The notes: generated by a model not told the origin, from the sequence alone. DNA of 64,000 bases from Rodentibacter genomosp. 1 (GCF_001999285.1 NZ_MLHN01000007.1:1-64000); one strand, 5' to 3'. Shown: positions 19,590 to 30,112, counted from the first letter of the stretch. Numbers and translations are program-made.

Positions 19590-20213
19590 ATGAAACCATT
19601 AACCAATAGACAACAGGAAGTATTGGATTTATTAAAACGGCATTTAGAAACAACGGGGATGCCGCCAACACGAGCCGAAATTTCGCGTGAATTGGGTTTT
19701 AAATCCCCTAATGCGGCGGAAGAACATCTGAAAGCATTAGCTCGGAAAGGGGCGATTGAGATTATCTCAGGCGCATCACGAGGTATCCGTATTTTAGATG
19801 ATGGTACAAGTGATGAGCAGGAAGGACTGCCGTTGATTGGCCGTGTTGCGGCAGGTGAGCCGATTCTTGCAGAACAGCATATTGAAGGTACTTATCGTGT
19901 GGATGCCACAATGTTTAAACCACAAGCAGATTTTTTGCTTAAAGTCTATGGGCAATCGATGAAAGATATCGGCATTCTGGATGGTGACTTGCTCGCTGTC
20001 CACAGTACAAAAGATGTGAGAAATGGGCAGGTAATTGTTGCACGTATTGAAGATGAGGTTACAGTGAAACGTTATGAGCGTAAAGGTTCCATAATTTATC
20101 TTCACGCAGAAAACGAAGAATTTCAGCCTATTGTTGTAAACTTGGAAGAACAGCCTTACTTTGAAATTGAAGGTATTGCTGTGGGGATTATTCGTAATAA
20201 TGCTTGGATGTAA
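19590..20213 (+). CDS. lexA: LexA repressor
   Basis: LexA represses the SOS regulon and is inactivated by RecA-stimulated self-cleavage. The product is 207 residues. The N-terminal winged helix contains the M-P-P-T-R-A-E-I recognition region. The cleavage bond is A88-G89 in R-V-A-A-G-E. The catalytic serine is S123 in Y-G-Q-S-M-K-D and the lysine is K160 in V-T-V-K-R-Y. The ATG at 19590 is preferred over the in-frame GTG at 19584, because AGGAG is at 19580-19584 and would overlap the GTG; spacing to the ATG is 5 bases. dapF follows after a terminator. Confidence 0.96.
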   Translation: MKPLTNRQQEVLDLLKRHLETTGMPPTRAEISRELGFKSPNAAEEHLKALARKGAIEIISGASRGIRILDDGTSDEQEGLPLIGRVAAGEPILAEQHIEGTYRVDATMFKPQADFLLKVYGQSMKDIGILDGDLLAVHSTKDVRNGQVIVARIEDEVTVKRYERKGSIIYLHAENEEFQPIVVNLEEQPYFEIEGIAVGIIRNNAWM

Positions 20214-20228
20214 GTATTCATCAAAGCT

Positions 20229-20258
20229 AAAAGTGCGGTCAAATTGATCGCATTTTTT
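20229..20258 (+). terminator. Rho-independent terminator of lexA built on an uptake signal
   Basis: TGCGGTC (20234-20240) pairs with GATCGCA (20246-20252), with one G-T pair, followed by TTTTTT. The left arm is part of an AAAGTGCGGT uptake signal; the right arm is not. Confidence 0.75.
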
Positions 20259-20347
20259 ATGCTTCTTTCTCGTTTTTGCTCATTTGCTATTCCCTTTGTT
20301 GGTTACTATAATGCGAAGCCATCACTTTAAAGAATTTAAGGATAGCA

Positions 20348-21172
20348 ATGCAGTTTTCCAAAATGCACGGTTTGGGCAATGATTTTGTCGTTGTCGATGC
20401 GATTACACAAAATGTTTATTTGGCTCCGGAAACCGTTAAACGCCTTTCAGATCGCCACCGCGGAATTGGCTTTGATCAACTTTTGATTGTTGAACCGCCT
20501 TACGATCCTGATTTAGATTTCCATTATCGTATTTTTAATTCAGATGGCACTGAAGTTTCACAATGTGGTAATGGTGCTCGTTGTTTTGCACGTTTTGTGA
20601 CACTTAAAGGTTTAACCAATAAGAAAAATATTGCTGTTAGCACCCAAAAAGGAAAAATGATTTTAACGGTGCAAGACGATGGGCAAGTTCGTGTAAACAT
20701 GGGGGTACCCATTTGGGAGCCTGCAAAAATTCCTTTTATCGCGAATAAATTTGAAAAAAATTATATCTTGCGTACAGACATTCAAACCGTTTTATGCGGT
20801 GCGGTCTCTATGGGAAATCCTCATTGTGTTGTGCAAGTAGAAGATATTTACAGTGCAAATGTTGAACAACTCGGGCCTTTACTTGAAAATCACGAACGTT
20901 TTCCTGAACGTGTTAACGTTGGGTTTATGCAAATAATAAACCGTAACCATATAAAATTACGTGTGTATGAACGTGGGGCCGGAGAAACCCAAGCCTGTGG
21001 TAGTGGAGCATGTGCCGCTGCAGCTGTGGGAATCATGCAAGGTCTGCTTGATAACAAAGTACAAGTTGATTTACCGGGGGGAAGTTTGATGATTGAATGG
21101 CAAGGAGCAGGACAGCCACTTTATATGACGGGTGATGCTACTCATATTTATGATGGATATATTCAAATTTAA
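20348..21172 (+). CDS. dapF: Diaminopimelate epimerase
   Basis: DapF interconverts LL- and meso-diaminopimelate, the last step before lysine and a peptidoglycan precursor. It is a cofactor-free two-base racemase in the cytoplasm. The product is 274 residues, the usual length. The two catalytic cysteines are visible at C73 (S-Q-C-G-N-G-A-R) and C217 (Q-A-C-G-S-G-A-C), at the same positions as in E. coli. The start [12 protein letters not shown] is the standard N-terminus, and AAGGA lies just upstream. It follows lexA on the same strand and ends in a paired-uptake-signal terminator. Confidence 0.97.
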   Translation: MQFSKMHGLGNDFVVVDAITQNVYLAPETVKRLSDRHRGIGFDQLLIVEPPYDPDLDFHYRIFNSDGTEVSQCGNGARCFARFVTLKGLTNKKNIAVSTQKGKMILTVQDDGQVRVNMGVPIWEPAKIPFIANKFEKNYILRTDIQTVLCGAVSMGNPHCVVQVEDIYSANVEQLGPLLENHERFPERVNVGFMQIINRNHIKLRVYERGAGETQACGSGACAAAAVGIMQGLLDNKVQVDLPGGSLMIEWQGAGQPLYMTGDATHIYDGYIQI

Positions 21173-21176
21173 AGCA

Positions 21177-21206
21177 AAAAGTGCGGTCAATTTTAACCGC
21201 ACTTTT
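21177..21206. terminator. Paired uptake signals as terminator between dapF and dusC
   Basis: AAAAGTGCGGT (21177-21187) faces ACCGCACTTTT (21196-21206), an 11-bp perfect stem with 8-base loop. It lies 4 bases after dapF and 6 bases before the dusC stop, serving both convergent genes. Confidence 0.88.
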
Positions 21207-21212
21207 GAGCTA

Positions 21213-22199
21213 TTACGGTAGTATGTCGAAAATGCTCAAATCTGTTTTTTGGTTATTTTGTAGGGACATATTGCGTGTGAACCTTTCTCGAAAATCCGCC
21301 GCAGTTTGGCAAGTTCTAATCTTTTCAAACACCACATTTGCCTCCTCATATTCCTTATTCAAATAACGCAACCATTGCTTAATGCGAGCAACATGGTAAA
21401 AGCCCGAATCGTGAGAATTCTCCATTTCGGCATATTTTTGTAACATTGTCTGAATTTCTGTCCATGGCATTTTTGGCAGATTTGATTTTAAGACATGACT
21501 TAAATTTGGTATGTTTAATGCGCCACGCCCTACCATAAGGTCATGACAACCTGTTTTTGCAATACAATTTTGTCCATCTTGCCAATTCCAAATTTCACCG
21601 TTCGCAATGACGGGGATAGAGAGAGATTGACGAATTTCACCAATTTTTTCCCAATTAATGCGATCAGCCTGATAGCCATCAGTCTTTGTTCGACCATGAA
21701 CCGTGATTTCTGTCGCACCGCCTTGTTGTACTGCATCGGCAATTTCAATAGCTTGGGAAATATCGTCCCAACCTAAGCGCACTTTTACGCTCACGGGATA
21801 GGATATCGGAACCGCTTTTCGTAGAGCCTGTGTTGCACGATAAATTAATTCAGGCTGTTTGAGTAATGCGGCACCGCCGTGGCTTCCATTGACGGTTTTA
21901 GAAGGGCAACCGCAATTAAAATCAATGCCGTGTGAACCGAGATTAATGGCACGAATAGCATTTTCGGCTAAGTAATCAGGATGTTGTCCAAGTAACTGAA
22001 CCCGTACCGGTGTACCTGAAGGTGTGAAACCTTGATTTTTGAGTTCAGGGCATAAGCGATAAAAGACTTTTTCAGGAAGACACTGATCTACAACACGGAT
22101 AAATTCTGTAACACATAAATCGTAATCGTTGATTCCAGTCAGAAGTTGGCGTACAAAAGGATCGAGTACGCCTTGCATTGGGGCGAGAATGACACGCAC
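21213..22199 (-). CDS. dusC: tRNA-dihydrouridine(16) synthase DusC
   Basis: DusC is an FMN enzyme that reduces uridine 16 of tRNA using NADPH. The product is 328 residues, somewhat longer than the usual 310-315. The N-terminus [10 protein letters not shown] is the FMN-binding strand. The catalytic Cys is C98 in N-C-G-C-P-S-K. Further FMN contacts appear in I-T-V-H-G-R-T and G-R-G-A-L-N. The start is GTG at 22199, 3 bases after djlA, so the two are coupled. The last dozen or so residues are encoded by sequence resembling a short palindromic repeat found elsewhere in the window (see findings), which may account for the extra length. Confidence 0.93.
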   Translation of the reverse strand: MRVILAPMQGVLDPFVRQLLTGINDYDLCVTEFIRVVDQCLPEKVFYRLCPELKNQGFTPSGTPVRVQLLGQHPDYLAENAIRAINLGSHGIDFNCGCPSKTVNGSHGGAALLKQPELIYRATQALRKAVPISYPVSVKVRLGWDDISQAIEIADAVQQGGATEITVHGRTKTDGYQADRINWEKIGEIRQSLSIPVIANGEIWNWQDGQNCIAKTGCHDLMVGRGALNIPNLSHVLKSNLPKMPWTEIQTMLQKYAEMENSHDSGFYHVARIKQWLRYLNKEYEEANVVFEKIRTCQTAADFRERFTRNMSLQNNQKTDLSIFDILP

Positions 22200-22202
22200 G
22201 CT

Positions 22203-23063
22203 TTATTTCCAGCCCTTTGATTTACAAATCAAATCATAAGCGGCCTGGATTTGTTGTGCTTTTTCTTTCGCCATTTCCATCATCTCAGGCGGTAATCCCT
22301 TCGCCACGAGTTTATCTGGGTGATGTTCATTCATTAAACGGCGATATGCCCGTTTGACCGTATTTCGATCATCGGATTCGTTCACACCCAGCACTTTATA
22401 GGCATCATTCAACGTTGGTCCGGAAGATTGTTGATAGGCGTTACGATTTTGTTGATATTCATAGTTGCCACGTTGTTGATATGCACCTTGTTGATAAAAC
22501 CCTCCTTGAGTAAAAGCTCGAGCGGCCATTTCCATCGCAATCATTTGTTCAAATTGCATACGGGAAAGTCCAAGTTCTTCTGCAATGACATAAAGCACTT
22601 CTTTTTCGCCTTCATGTAATTGTGCGTCAGAGAATGCGGCTTGCACCTGTACATGTAAGAACATCCGCAATAAATCTGCACGTTGTCCACAACCAATACG
22701 AAATTCACGAATAACTTGGCGAATAGGGAAATCGGTTTCTTTGCCTCGGCGAAATGCATCTTGAGCAAGACGGCGACCTTGATCATCCAATTTCATTTGT
22801 GCCATTAATTGATTGGCAAGTTGAATGTCTTCTTCGGTCACACGACCTTTCGATTTACTCAAATGTCCCAGTACGGCAAAGGTTGTCTGCATAAAAAGTG
22901 CTTGGCGTGTTGTTTTTCGATTGAAAAAGCTTGAATTAACAGCCCCCAGTTCATAGAGCTTTTTATCAGCGATGGAGCCTAAAATAAGTCCTGCTATGGC
23001 ACCAAAAAATCCGCCGATTTTCCAGCCGATGAACACCCCTAAAATTTTTCCAATAAAATTCAT
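22203..23063 (-). CDS. djlA: DnaJ-like membrane co-chaperone DjlA
   Basis: DjlA is an inner-membrane co-chaperone that stimulates DnaK. The product is 286 residues. One glycine-rich N-terminal membrane segment (about 4-28, G-x-x-x-G-G-x-x-G pattern) precedes a TerB-like domain (about 50-175). A Gln/Tyr-rich linker (about 190-215) follows, and then the C-terminal J domain with H-P-D at 248-250. The order matches E. coli DjlA. The ATG is preceded by AGAGGACAG. It is the upstream partner of dusC. Confidence 0.95.
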   Translation of the reverse strand: MNFIGKILGVFIGWKIGGFFGAIAGLILGSIADKKLYELGAVNSSFFNRKTTRQALFMQTTFAVLGHLSKSKGRVTEEDIQLANQLMAQMKLDDQGRRLAQDAFRRGKETDFPIRQVIREFRIGCGQRADLLRMFLHVQVQAAFSDAQLHEGEKEVLYVIAEELGLSRMQFEQMIAMEMAARAFTQGGFYQQGAYQQRGNYEYQQNRNAYQQSSGPTLNDAYKVLGVNESDDRNTVKRAYRRLMNEHHPDKLVAKGLPPEMMEMAKEKAQQIQAAYDLICKSKGWK

Positions 23064-23134
23064 TCTGTCCTCTAAAAAGTGCGGTTGTTTTTGCGTATTT
23101 CCTAAAATAGCGACAAAGATCGATTTATCAAGTT

Positions 23135-23776
23135 TTATACGCCAAATTCTGCACGATAAGCACGCATTGTTGGCAAGTGATCACGATATTTTGGATCTTG
23201 TTCAATAAATTGCATTAAATCGTCTAAATCAATGATTGATAATACTCGACATTGGTAATCCCGTTCTACCTCTTGAATGGCTGAAAGTTCTCCTTTGCCT
23301 CGTTCTTTACGATTTAGGGCGATTAATACGGCTGCCAATTCGGCATTATTTGCCTGAATAAGTTGCATGGATTCACGAATAGCCGTTCCCGCGGTGATCA
23401 CGTCATCCACTAATAAAATTTTTCCTTGTAGCGGACTGCCGATTAAATTACCGCCCTCTCCATGATCTTTAGTTTCTTTACGATTAAAACAGACGGCTTT
23501 ATCAATACCGTAGCGATTAAACAATGCGACAGAAACTGTTGTACCAATGGGAATCCCTTTGTAAGCCGGGCCAAAAATAACATCAAAATCAACCGCACTT
23601 GCTTGAATTGCAGCGGCATAAAACTCACCCAATCGGGCTAAATCCGCCCCACTATTGAAGAGACCCGCATTAAAAAAATATGGACTTTTACGCCCTGATT
23701 TCAACGTAAACTCGCCGAATTTCAGTACCTGACGGCTGAGGGCAAATTCAATAAAATCACGTTTATATTGTTCCAT
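23135..23776 (-). CDS. pyrE: Orotate phosphoribosyltransferase
   Basis: PyrE makes orotidine monophosphate from orotate and PRPP in de novo pyrimidine synthesis. The product is 213 residues, as in E. coli. The PRPP-binding loop [13 protein letters not shown] is near 122-134. The flexible catalytic loop has [11 protein letters not shown]. The ATG follows AAGGATAG. It is downstream of rph with a 9-base gap, the conserved rph-pyrE arrangement. In E. coli pyrE is attenuated according to UTP level; no clear attenuator hairpin fits in the short gap here. Confidence 0.96.
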   Translation of the reverse strand: MEQYKRDFIEFALSRQVLKFGEFTLKSGRKSPYFFNAGLFNSGADLARLGEFYAAAIQASAVDFDVIFGPAYKGIPIGTTVSVALFNRYGIDKAVCFNRKETKDHGEGGNLIGSPLQGKILLVDDVITAGTAIRESMQLIQANNAELAAVLIALNRKERGKGELSAIQEVERDYQCRVLSIIDLDDLMQFIEQDPKYRDHLPTMRAYRAEFGV

Positions 23777-23785
23777 TTTCTATCC

Positions 23786-24502
23786 TTATAAGCCTAGGGC
23801 TTCACGTTGTGCGGCAAAGATTTGATGGCAACCTTGTTTGGCTAATTCAAGTAAAGTGAGTAATTCCTCATGGCTGAACGGCTCGCCTTCTGCCGTACCT
23901 TGTACCTCAATCATACGGCCGTCTTCCATCATCACGACATTCATATCCGTTTCTGCCGCTGAATCCTCTACATATTCTAAATCACAAACGGCTTCTCCCT
24001 CGACAATCCCAACGGAAATCGCCGAAACTAACCCTTTAATTGGATTCGTTTTTAAAGTTCCGTTTTTGATTAATCCATTAATTGCGTCATACAATGCAAC
24101 CGCCGCGCCGGTAATTGCGGCAGTACGAGTGCCACCATCTGCTTGAATGACATCGCAATCTAGGGTAATGGCTCTCTCACCCAGTGCATTTAAATTCACC
24201 ATTGCACGTAAAGAACGGGCGATTAAGCGTTGGATTTCCATTGTACGTCCACCTTGTTTACCCTTTGTGGCTTCACGTTGCATGCGGCTATGCGTAGAGC
24301 GTGGCAACATACCATATTCAGCGGTTACCCAACCTTGGTTTTGACCTTTTAGAAAACGTGGTACGGTCTCTTCCACCGTGGCAGTACAAAGCACTTTTGT
24401 ATCCCCAAACTCAACTAAAACGGAACCTTCCGCATGTTTAGTATAATGGCGGGTAATTTTAATTGGGCGAGGCTGATAATTCTCTCGATTATTCGGGCGC
24501 AT
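23786..24502 (-). CDS. rph: Ribonuclease PH
   Basis: RNase PH is a phosphorolytic 3'-5' exonuclease that trims tRNA 3' ends. The product is 238 residues, equal to intact E. coli Rph, and shows no frameshift of the kind known in E. coli K-12. Family signatures: M-R-P-N-N-R at the start, the R-S-L-R-A-M region, and [16 protein letters not shown]. The start at 24502 is chosen over a TTG at 24583 because AAAGGAAT lies just upstream and the family begins M-R-P. It is the first gene of rph-pyrE. Confidence 0.96.
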   Translation of the reverse strand: MRPNNRENYQPRPIKITRHYTKHAEGSVLVEFGDTKVLCTATVEETVPRFLKGQNQGWVTAEYGMLPRSTHSRMQREATKGKQGGRTMEIQRLIARSLRAMVNLNALGERAITLDCDVIQADGGTRTAAITGAAVALYDAINGLIKNGTLKTNPIKGLVSAISVGIVEGEAVCDLEYVEDSAAETDMNVVMMEDGRMIEVQGTAEGEPFSHEELLTLLELAKQGCHQIFAAQREALGL

Positions 24503-24563
24503 TGAATATTCCTTTAATCTGTTAATAAAAAAGCGCACTATTCTAGCACGCTTTTGTTTTTCC

Positions 24564-26306
24564 TTATGGATTAGATCCCTCAAAATGACGAATTTTATTA
24601 AAGCTTTCTTTTAAATCCGAAGCAAAATTGATTTTTTGTATTTCCGGGGCGCTGTTTGACTTCACTAACATTCTCAAAGGTTGGAATTGCATATTGCATA
24701 AGTAAAGCTGCTGATGGGGGAGCATATGTTGTACGAAACGCGTGAGTGCATGAATCCCCCCTGTATCCAATACGGTCACCGCATCACACTGTAGCACAAT
24801 ATGTTTGATTTCGTGATCAGTATGAACAGTTTTATCGTGTAACTCCGCAAACAATTTGTCTGCTGCGGCAAAAAATAGAGGGCCACTGATACGATAAACC
24901 AAAACATCATTGAAATCCTCCGGTGAATTTTGCTCAATGGCTTTGGTCATTTCAGCAATCGTGCGAATAAATAATAGGCTCGCTAAGAGTACACCAACGG
25001 TGATGGCGATGACCATATCAAATAGCACAGTCAAAATTAAACAGGTAAATAATACGGTAAGCTCGTTTTTACTCGAACGACGGGCAAGGCTAATTATTTC
25101 ATGTATGCTTGCCATATTCCAGGCCACGACTAAAAGTAGTGCCGCCATAGAGGATAGGGGTAAATAAGAAAGAGCTGGTGCAAAAAATAATAACGCAAAT
25201 AATACTAAAAGGGCATGCACAACACTGGCAATAGGTGAGACCGCACCAGATTTAACGTTGGCGGTGGAACGAGCGATAGCTGCTGTTGCTGTAATGCCGC
25301 CAAAGAATGGCGAAAAGAGGTTTCCTAACCCCTGAGCTAATAACTCATTGTTTGAATGATGTTTGGTGTCTGTCATATTGTCTAGAACCACAGCACAGAG
25401 TAATGATTCAATTGCCCCTAATACAGCCATAGAGAAGGCCGCGGGCAGCAAGGTCTGTAGGCGATCAAAATTCCATTGGATCAATTCACCTTGAGCATTT
25501 GGCACATTCCACGGTAGGGAAAAATCGGGTAATACATTGGGAATTCCTTGTCCTATAGAGCCGTCCGGTAGCGTATATTGGAATGCAGAGCCAATGGTCT
25601 CGATATAAAAACCGAAATGCTGTAAGAGTAATGCCAGTATAGTTCCGATTATCACGGCTGGTAAATGACCAGGTATCGCAACACGTAGTTTATGCCATTG
25701 TGTTAATACTAATAATGTTGTGGCACCCACAATTGTATCTGACCAACTAATGGTTGGAAGTGCGGTAAAAATAGCATGAGTTTTCTCCAAATAATGAGCG
25801 GGCATTTGTTCAATCTTTAACCCTAGAAAATCTTTAATTTGTAGCGTCCCTATGGTAATACCTATCCCACAGGTAAAGCCCAGAGTAACGGGTAGAGGAA
25901 TGTATTCAATTAGTCGACCGAGGCGGAATAGCGCCATTAAGATTAAAATTACACCGGAAAGTAAGGTTGCCATCAGCAAACCACTCAAGCCGAACTGCTG
26001 GGTCACTGGATATAAAATAACGACAAAAGCGGCTGTGGGGCCGGAAACATTGAAACGTGAACCACCGCTTAGAGCGATGATAATACCTGCAATAATTGCG
26101 GTATAAAGCCCATGTTGTGGTGCGACACCACTCGCAATCGCTAATGCCATAGAAAGAGGAATGGCAATGACTCCGACCGTTAATCCTGCAATGATATCTC
26201 GAAATAGTGATTTTTTCGTATAACCGAGTCGAAATGAATCTTTCAGTGCACTGAAAGGTTTTACGGCTAAAAACACATTTTTAGAAAACAATGATTTGAG
26301 GTGCAT
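24564..26306 (-). CDS. SulP family anion transporter with STAS domain (DauA-like)
   Basis: A 580-residue inner-membrane transporter. The N-terminal signature [18 protein letters not shown] is typical of SulP proteins, and about a dozen hydrophobic segments run to about residue 435. A cytoplasmic STAS domain follows (about 455-565) with the [10 protein letters not shown] core. The relative in E. coli (DauA/YchM) carries C4-dicarboxylates; others carry sulfate or bicarbonate, and the substrate cannot be decided here. It lies upstream of rph on the same strand with about 60 bases between, and may be a separate unit. Confidence 0.88.
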   Translation of the reverse strand: MHLKSLFSKNVFLAVKPFSALKDSFRLGYTKKSLFRDIIAGLTVGVIAIPLSMALAIASGVAPQHGLYTAIIAGIIIALSGGSRFNVSGPTAAFVVILYPVTQQFGLSGLLMATLLSGVILILMALFRLGRLIEYIPLPVTLGFTCGIGITIGTLQIKDFLGLKIEQMPAHYLEKTHAIFTALPTISWSDTIVGATTLLVLTQWHKLRVAIPGHLPAVIIGTILALLLQHFGFYIETIGSAFQYTLPDGSIGQGIPNVLPDFSLPWNVPNAQGELIQWNFDRLQTLLPAAFSMAVLGAIESLLCAVVLDNMTDTKHHSNNELLAQGLGNLFSPFFGGITATAAIARSTANVKSGAVSPIASVVHALLVLFALLFFAPALSYLPLSSMAALLLVVAWNMASIHEIISLARRSSKNELTVLFTCLILTVLFDMVIAITVGVLLASLLFIRTIAEMTKAIEQNSPEDFNDVLVYRISGPLFFAAADKLFAELHDKTVHTDHEIKHIVLQCDAVTVLDTGGIHALTRFVQHMLPHQQLYLCNMQFQPLRMLVKSNSAPEIQKINFASDLKESFNKIRHFEGSNP

Positions 26307-26386
26307 AAAAAAACAACAAGAGATGAATAAAATATCGCTATTTTAACGAAAATTTAAGAAGATTTTTATATTCTGGCTCAAAAAAC

Positions 26387-26415
26387 TTGACTAAATTTCT
26401 GCAAATCTTTATAGT
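26387..26415 (+). promoter_or_regulatory. Sigma-70 promoter of tRNA-Ser
   Basis: TTGACT (26387-26392) and TATAGT (26410-26415) are exactly 17 bases apart and 17 bases upstream of the tRNA gene, followed by a GC-rich discriminator GCGCAC, typical of stable RNA promoters. Confidence 0.85.
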
Positions 26416-26431
26416 TTGCGCACCTCAACAC

Positions 26432-26521
26432 GGTGAGATGTCCGAGTGGTTGAAGGAGCACGCCTGGAAAGCGTGTATGTGGGAAACTGCATCGGGGGTT
26501 CGAATCCCCCTCTCACCGCCA
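26432..26521 (+). tRNA. tRNA-Ser (anticodon GGA)
   Basis: The acceptor GGTGAGA (26432-26438) pairs with TCTCACC (26511-26517); discriminator G and encoded CCA follow. The anticodon stem CACGC/GCGTG encloses the loop CTGGAAA with GGA at 26466-26468. A long variable arm and the TTCGAAT T-loop are present, as in class II tRNAs. It reads UCC and UCU codons. An integrase remnant follows directly, so this was probably an attachment site. Confidence 0.97.
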
Positions 26522-26632
26522 TGTAGCTTGTCAAATAACGTCTTTTCTGTCAAAAAACAACGTAAAAACAACACTTTAACAACTTTCTATTTGTTGTTTT
26601 CGTTCGCTATTGTTTGTTATTGTTCGCAGCTT

Positions 26633-26693
26633 TAACCCCCAGAATAACCCCCACTAAATTTTAGGGCTTTTTACTGGGGGTTAAAATGCGGTA
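26633..26693. repeat. Inverted and direct AACCCCCA repeats before the integrase
   Basis: TAACCCCCAG at 26633-26642 is inverted at 26684-26693 (CTGGGGGTTA), and AACCCCCA occurs again at 26646-26653. Three copies within 61 bases upstream of an integrase suggest arm-type integrase sites or an autoregulatory site. This is inferred. Confidence 0.4.
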
Positions 26694-26721
26694 GTTTTTC
26701 ATTTTATTGAGAGTTACCACA

Positions 26722-27908
26722 ATGGCAAAACTTGTAAAACCTTTAACAAATACTACCATTCAAGCGCTTAAACCTAGCACAAAAGAGTATTCAAAATCTG
26801 ATGGGCGAAATTTAAATATTCGTATTTTTCCAAATGGTGAAAAGATATTTTATTTTGTGTACAAATGGGCAAATAAGAAAAAAATTAGTTTGGGGGCTTA
26901 TCCCACGCTTTCCCTTACTTTAGCCCGTCAATTGGCTGAAGAATGCCGAACGTTGCTATTACAAAATATAGATCCTTTGGAATATCGAAAAAAACAGCAA
27001 TTAGAAACCGAAGAAAAGAAAATCACCTTTGCAGAAATGGCGATTAAATGGCGTGATAAGCGCTTGAAATTGGGGAAACTCAAGGCTCAAACCGTTAATG
27101 AGGCTTTTCGCCGCGTGGAGTTGAATTTATTCCCTAAAATTGGAGATTTGCCGATTGATGAGGCAAATTATGAAACTTTTGCGCTGGCGCTTTCACCGCT
27201 GAAAAATTCCAATACACTTTATAAAATCAATATTGCGATTAATCAGATTTTTAGAATGGCAGAGGATGAAAATTTAATCGTGAAAAATCCCTTTAGAAAG
27301 ATTCACGATGAATTTACTTATGTGGAGACTAAGAATCATCCAACCATAACCCCTGAAGAATTTCCGCACTTATTCAAGGTTTTGCAGAATTCAGATGTTA
27401 AAAAACCGACCGCACTTTTAATCGAGTGGCAGTTATTGAGCATTTTGAGAAGTTCCGAGGCGGTGACGATAGAATGGGCTGATATTGACTGGGAGGCGAA
27501 AGCCTTACATATTCCGGCAGAGCGAAGAAAGGCGGCAAACGTGCGCATAGTGTTCCGCTTTCCTCTCAAGCCTTGAATGTGTTAGAGCAAATGCGCCGTT
27601 ATACGGGCAACCGTAAATATGTATTTTGTAGTCGCGTTGCGCCTTATAATCGCCCTATGAATAGCGGTGCGGCTAATGTGGCATTAAAACGAATGGGATT
27701 TAAAGATTTGTTAGTCGCTCACGGCTTGCGCAGCATTGCCAGCACTTATTTACATGAATTAGATCGCTTTTCGTCTGAATCAATCGAATTATGCCTTTCG
27801 CATGAAAATAGGGGCAAAGTTCGCAAGGCGTATGATAAATCGAAAAAGTGGAAATCAAGACAGGCCATTATGCAATGTTGGGGCGATGAAAGACTAGATA
27901 ATCTGTAG
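26722..27908 (+). pseudogene. Tyrosine-recombinase integrase, frameshifted
   Basis: The first part (from ATG 26722) is a typical element integrase: an N-terminal arm-binding domain (K-L-V-K-P-L-T-N-T-T-I-Q-A-L-K), then a core-binding domain, then the catalytic Arg region L-R-S-S-E-A-V-T-I-E-W. The frame runs out at a TGA near 27574. The rest is in another frame (L-E-Q-M-R-R-Y... to 27908) with H-G-L-R-S-I-A-S-T and the nucleophile Tyr in R-K-A-Y-D-K-S. One missing base in the AAAGG stretch near 27522-27530 restores A-H-S-V-P-L-S-S-Q-A. All catalytic residues survive across the break, so the damage looks recent. Its place just after tRNA-Ser indicates an element that used that tRNA for integration. 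Confidence 0.88.
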
Positions 27909-27920
27909 AAGCTCAACCCC

Positions 27921-27961
27921 AATCTGACAGCCACGTTTAAAATTACAGTATCTGTCAGATT
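27921..27961. repeat. 10-bp inverted repeat at the integrase/IS-remnant junction
   Basis: AATCTGACAG (27921-27930) faces CTGTCAGATT (27952-27961). The right arm overlaps the stop of the IS481-like remnant. It may be a terminator for the integrase or part of an IS end. Confidence 0.4.
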
Positions 27962-28200
27962 AATTTGAGATTAAATCCTTTTCTACCCAAATGCGGTTTT
28001 CCATCAAACAATGTTTCCATCGATGTTTTTCTGCAGCACATTTTCCCTGATGGGTTTGATGTTGGTTATAATACACTAACTATTCATCTAAATCACTTGC
28101 AATGTACTCAAATCCGTATAGATTTTCTTGTGAAAGGAAGCTTGGTAAAATTCCTGCAAAATCGTCTTATGAAAGAGTTCACAAATTGTTAGTTTGTAGA
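27955..28200 (-). mobile_element. IS481-like transposase, C-terminal remnant
   Basis: Read on the minus strand, the text gives I-C-E-L-F-H-K-T-I-L-Q-E-F-Y-Q, then after a frameshift D-L-D-E-stop-L-V-Y-Y-N, then H-Q-G-K-M-C-C-R-K-T-S-M-E-T-L, ending in a stop at 27955-27957. This matches the end of IS481/IS3-group integrase-fold transposases, where the ExxHKT and Y-Y-N-xx-R-T-H-Q-G-K-M motifs are typical. It has a stop codon and a frameshift and lacks the N-terminal two thirds, so it is dead. The family is recognised by eye. Confidence 0.7.
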
Positions 28201-28566
28201 TGTTTCACTTTGTTAGTGTGTTCTATAATCGGCAATAATGTTGCTGACTGTGCATTCTAGGGCAATGGTATAAACCTTATCATTTCGTTTGAGAAACCCA
28301 AATACAGTGGCTTTACCCGTAGTTCCACGATCAAGTTTACCTTTACGATCACCACAGGAGTTATTTTCATCTGCTTTAATTTCACCTTCAAATGTTTCTA
28401 AGTAAAGTCTGTTTTGATAGATGAGGAGACGTCAACAATGAAAGTAGTATGCTGCAGTCGCTTTGTTTACATTTACCAACTCTGCTGTTGGTTCCACCGT
28501 CACTCAGGCAACAAACAGCTCAATGAGTTTATATTGTTTGCTCTGACTTAGACGACTTTTTCTCAT
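28201..28566 (-). mobile_element. IS1595/IS1016-like transposase, N-terminal remnant
   Basis: From the ATG at 28566 the minus strand reads M-R-K-S-R-L-S-Q-S-K-Q-Y-K-L-I-E-L-F-V-A, then a stop. Readable pieces follow: T-A-A-Y-Y-F-H, L-L-I-Y-Q-N, E-G-E-I-K-A-D-E, and R-G-T-T-G-K-A-T-V-F-G-F-L-K-R. These match the start of the IS1016 group transposase (ISXO2-like DDE domain) common in Haemophilus. Several stops are present, and the C-terminal half is replaced by the IS481-like fragment. Non-functional. Confidence 0.72.
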
Positions 28567-28660
28567 TAGGATATTGCATCCTAAATAGAAAATTTGTCAG
28601 TTATCTAGGATAGTCCCAAGTTTTAAATGACAAAAGGTTTACTTGCTGATATATATCCTT

Positions 28661-28700
28661 CAAACAAAAAAACCCGGCTTTAAGTCGGGTTTTTTGTTTG
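28661..28700 (-). terminator. Rho-independent terminator of the rpsF-rplI operon
   Basis: A long inverted repeat (28661-28676 with 28686-28700) has an ACCCG/CGGGT core and long A and T tracts, lying 14 bases after the rplI stop. It is strong in the minus direction and probably works both ways. Confidence 0.9.
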
Positions 28701-28714
28701 AACGTATGAAGAAA

Positions 28715-29164
28715 CTATTCAGCTACAACAATTACATTTAATGATGCGAATACTTCACCGTGAAGTTGGAAACGAACATCATGTTCACCAAGAGTACGAA
28801 TTGGACCGTTTGGTAAACGAACTTCACTTTTACTGATTTCAACACCAGCTGCAACCACAGCTTCAGCAACATCACGTGTAGTAATTGCACCGAATAAACG
28901 ACCTTCATCACCTGCTTTAGAGGTGATAGTCACAGATCCAAGCGCTTCTAAACGTTCTGCACGCTCAACCGCTGCGGCTAATGCTTTAGCTGCTTTTTCT
29001 TCTAATTCGGCACGACGTGCTTCAAAATGTTCAATGTTAGCTTTTGTTGCCATAACCGCTTTACCTTGCGGAATTAAGAAGTTACGGGCAAAACCTGATT
29101 TAACATCTACTTGGTCACCTACATTACCTAGGTGAGCAATTTTATCTAAAAGAATAACTTGCAT
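28715..29164 (-). CDS. rplI: 50S ribosomal protein L9
   Basis: L9 binds 23S rRNA near the L1 stalk. The product is 149 residues, as in E. coli. N-terminal [16 protein letters not shown] and [13 protein letters not shown] are the L9 signature. It is the last gene of rpsF-priB-rpsR-rplI, 15 bases after rpsR, and ends in a strong terminator. Confidence 0.98.
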   Translation of the reverse strand: MQVILLDKIAHLGNVGDQVDVKSGFARNFLIPQGKAVMATKANIEHFEARRAELEEKAAKALAAAVERAERLEALGSVTITSKAGDEGRLFGAITTRDVAEAVVAAGVEISKSEVRLPNGPIRTLGEHDVRFQLHGEVFASLNVIVVAE

Positions 29165-29179
29165 TTGACCTTCTCCTTC

Positions 29180-29734
<555 letters not shown>

Positions 29735-29748
<14 letters not shown>

Positions 29749-30112
29749 CCTCAAAATCGTTGTTTTCAACTTCAGTTAAAACTTTACGATCATCTTTAGC
29801 TTTAACCATTGGGGACGCTTCTGTTACGGCGTGCTTAGTGTGAATAACAAGACTGCGTAATACAGCATCGTTATAACGGAAAGTCGTTTCTAGCTCGTCG
29901 ATGACTTGTTGAGGCGCTTCTACATTCATAAGCACATAATGTGCTTTGTGTAATTTATTAATTGGGTACGCTAATTGACGACGACCCCAATCTTCTAGGC
30001 GATGAACTTGACCACCGGCTTCTTTAACAGAACCTGTGTAACGTTCAATCATACCTGGTACTTGCTCGCTTTGGTCCGGATGAACCATAAACACGATTTC
30101 GTAGTGACGCAT
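29735..30112 (-). CDS. rpsF: 30S ribosomal protein S6
   Basis: S6 pairs with S18 on the 30S platform. The product is 125 residues with the classic N-terminus [15 protein letters not shown] and [10 protein letters not shown]. The acidic C-terminal tail (E-D-A-E-E) is the region glutamylated by RimK in E. coli. It is the first gene of the operon and has a structured leader (next entry). The ATG is preceded by TAAGGAG. Confidence 0.98.

Noticed and set aside
26387-26635. 82-residue frame across tRNA-Ser
   Set aside because: It reads through the tRNA gene and its promoter.
27965-28192. 75-residue frame on the plus strand
   Set aside because: It is the complement of the IS481-like transposase remnant, which is recognisable on the other strand.
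28567-28660. attR copy of the tRNA-Ser 3' end
   Set aside because: No match to the tRNA 3' end (GGTTCGAATCC...) was seen between the integrase and the rplI terminator.
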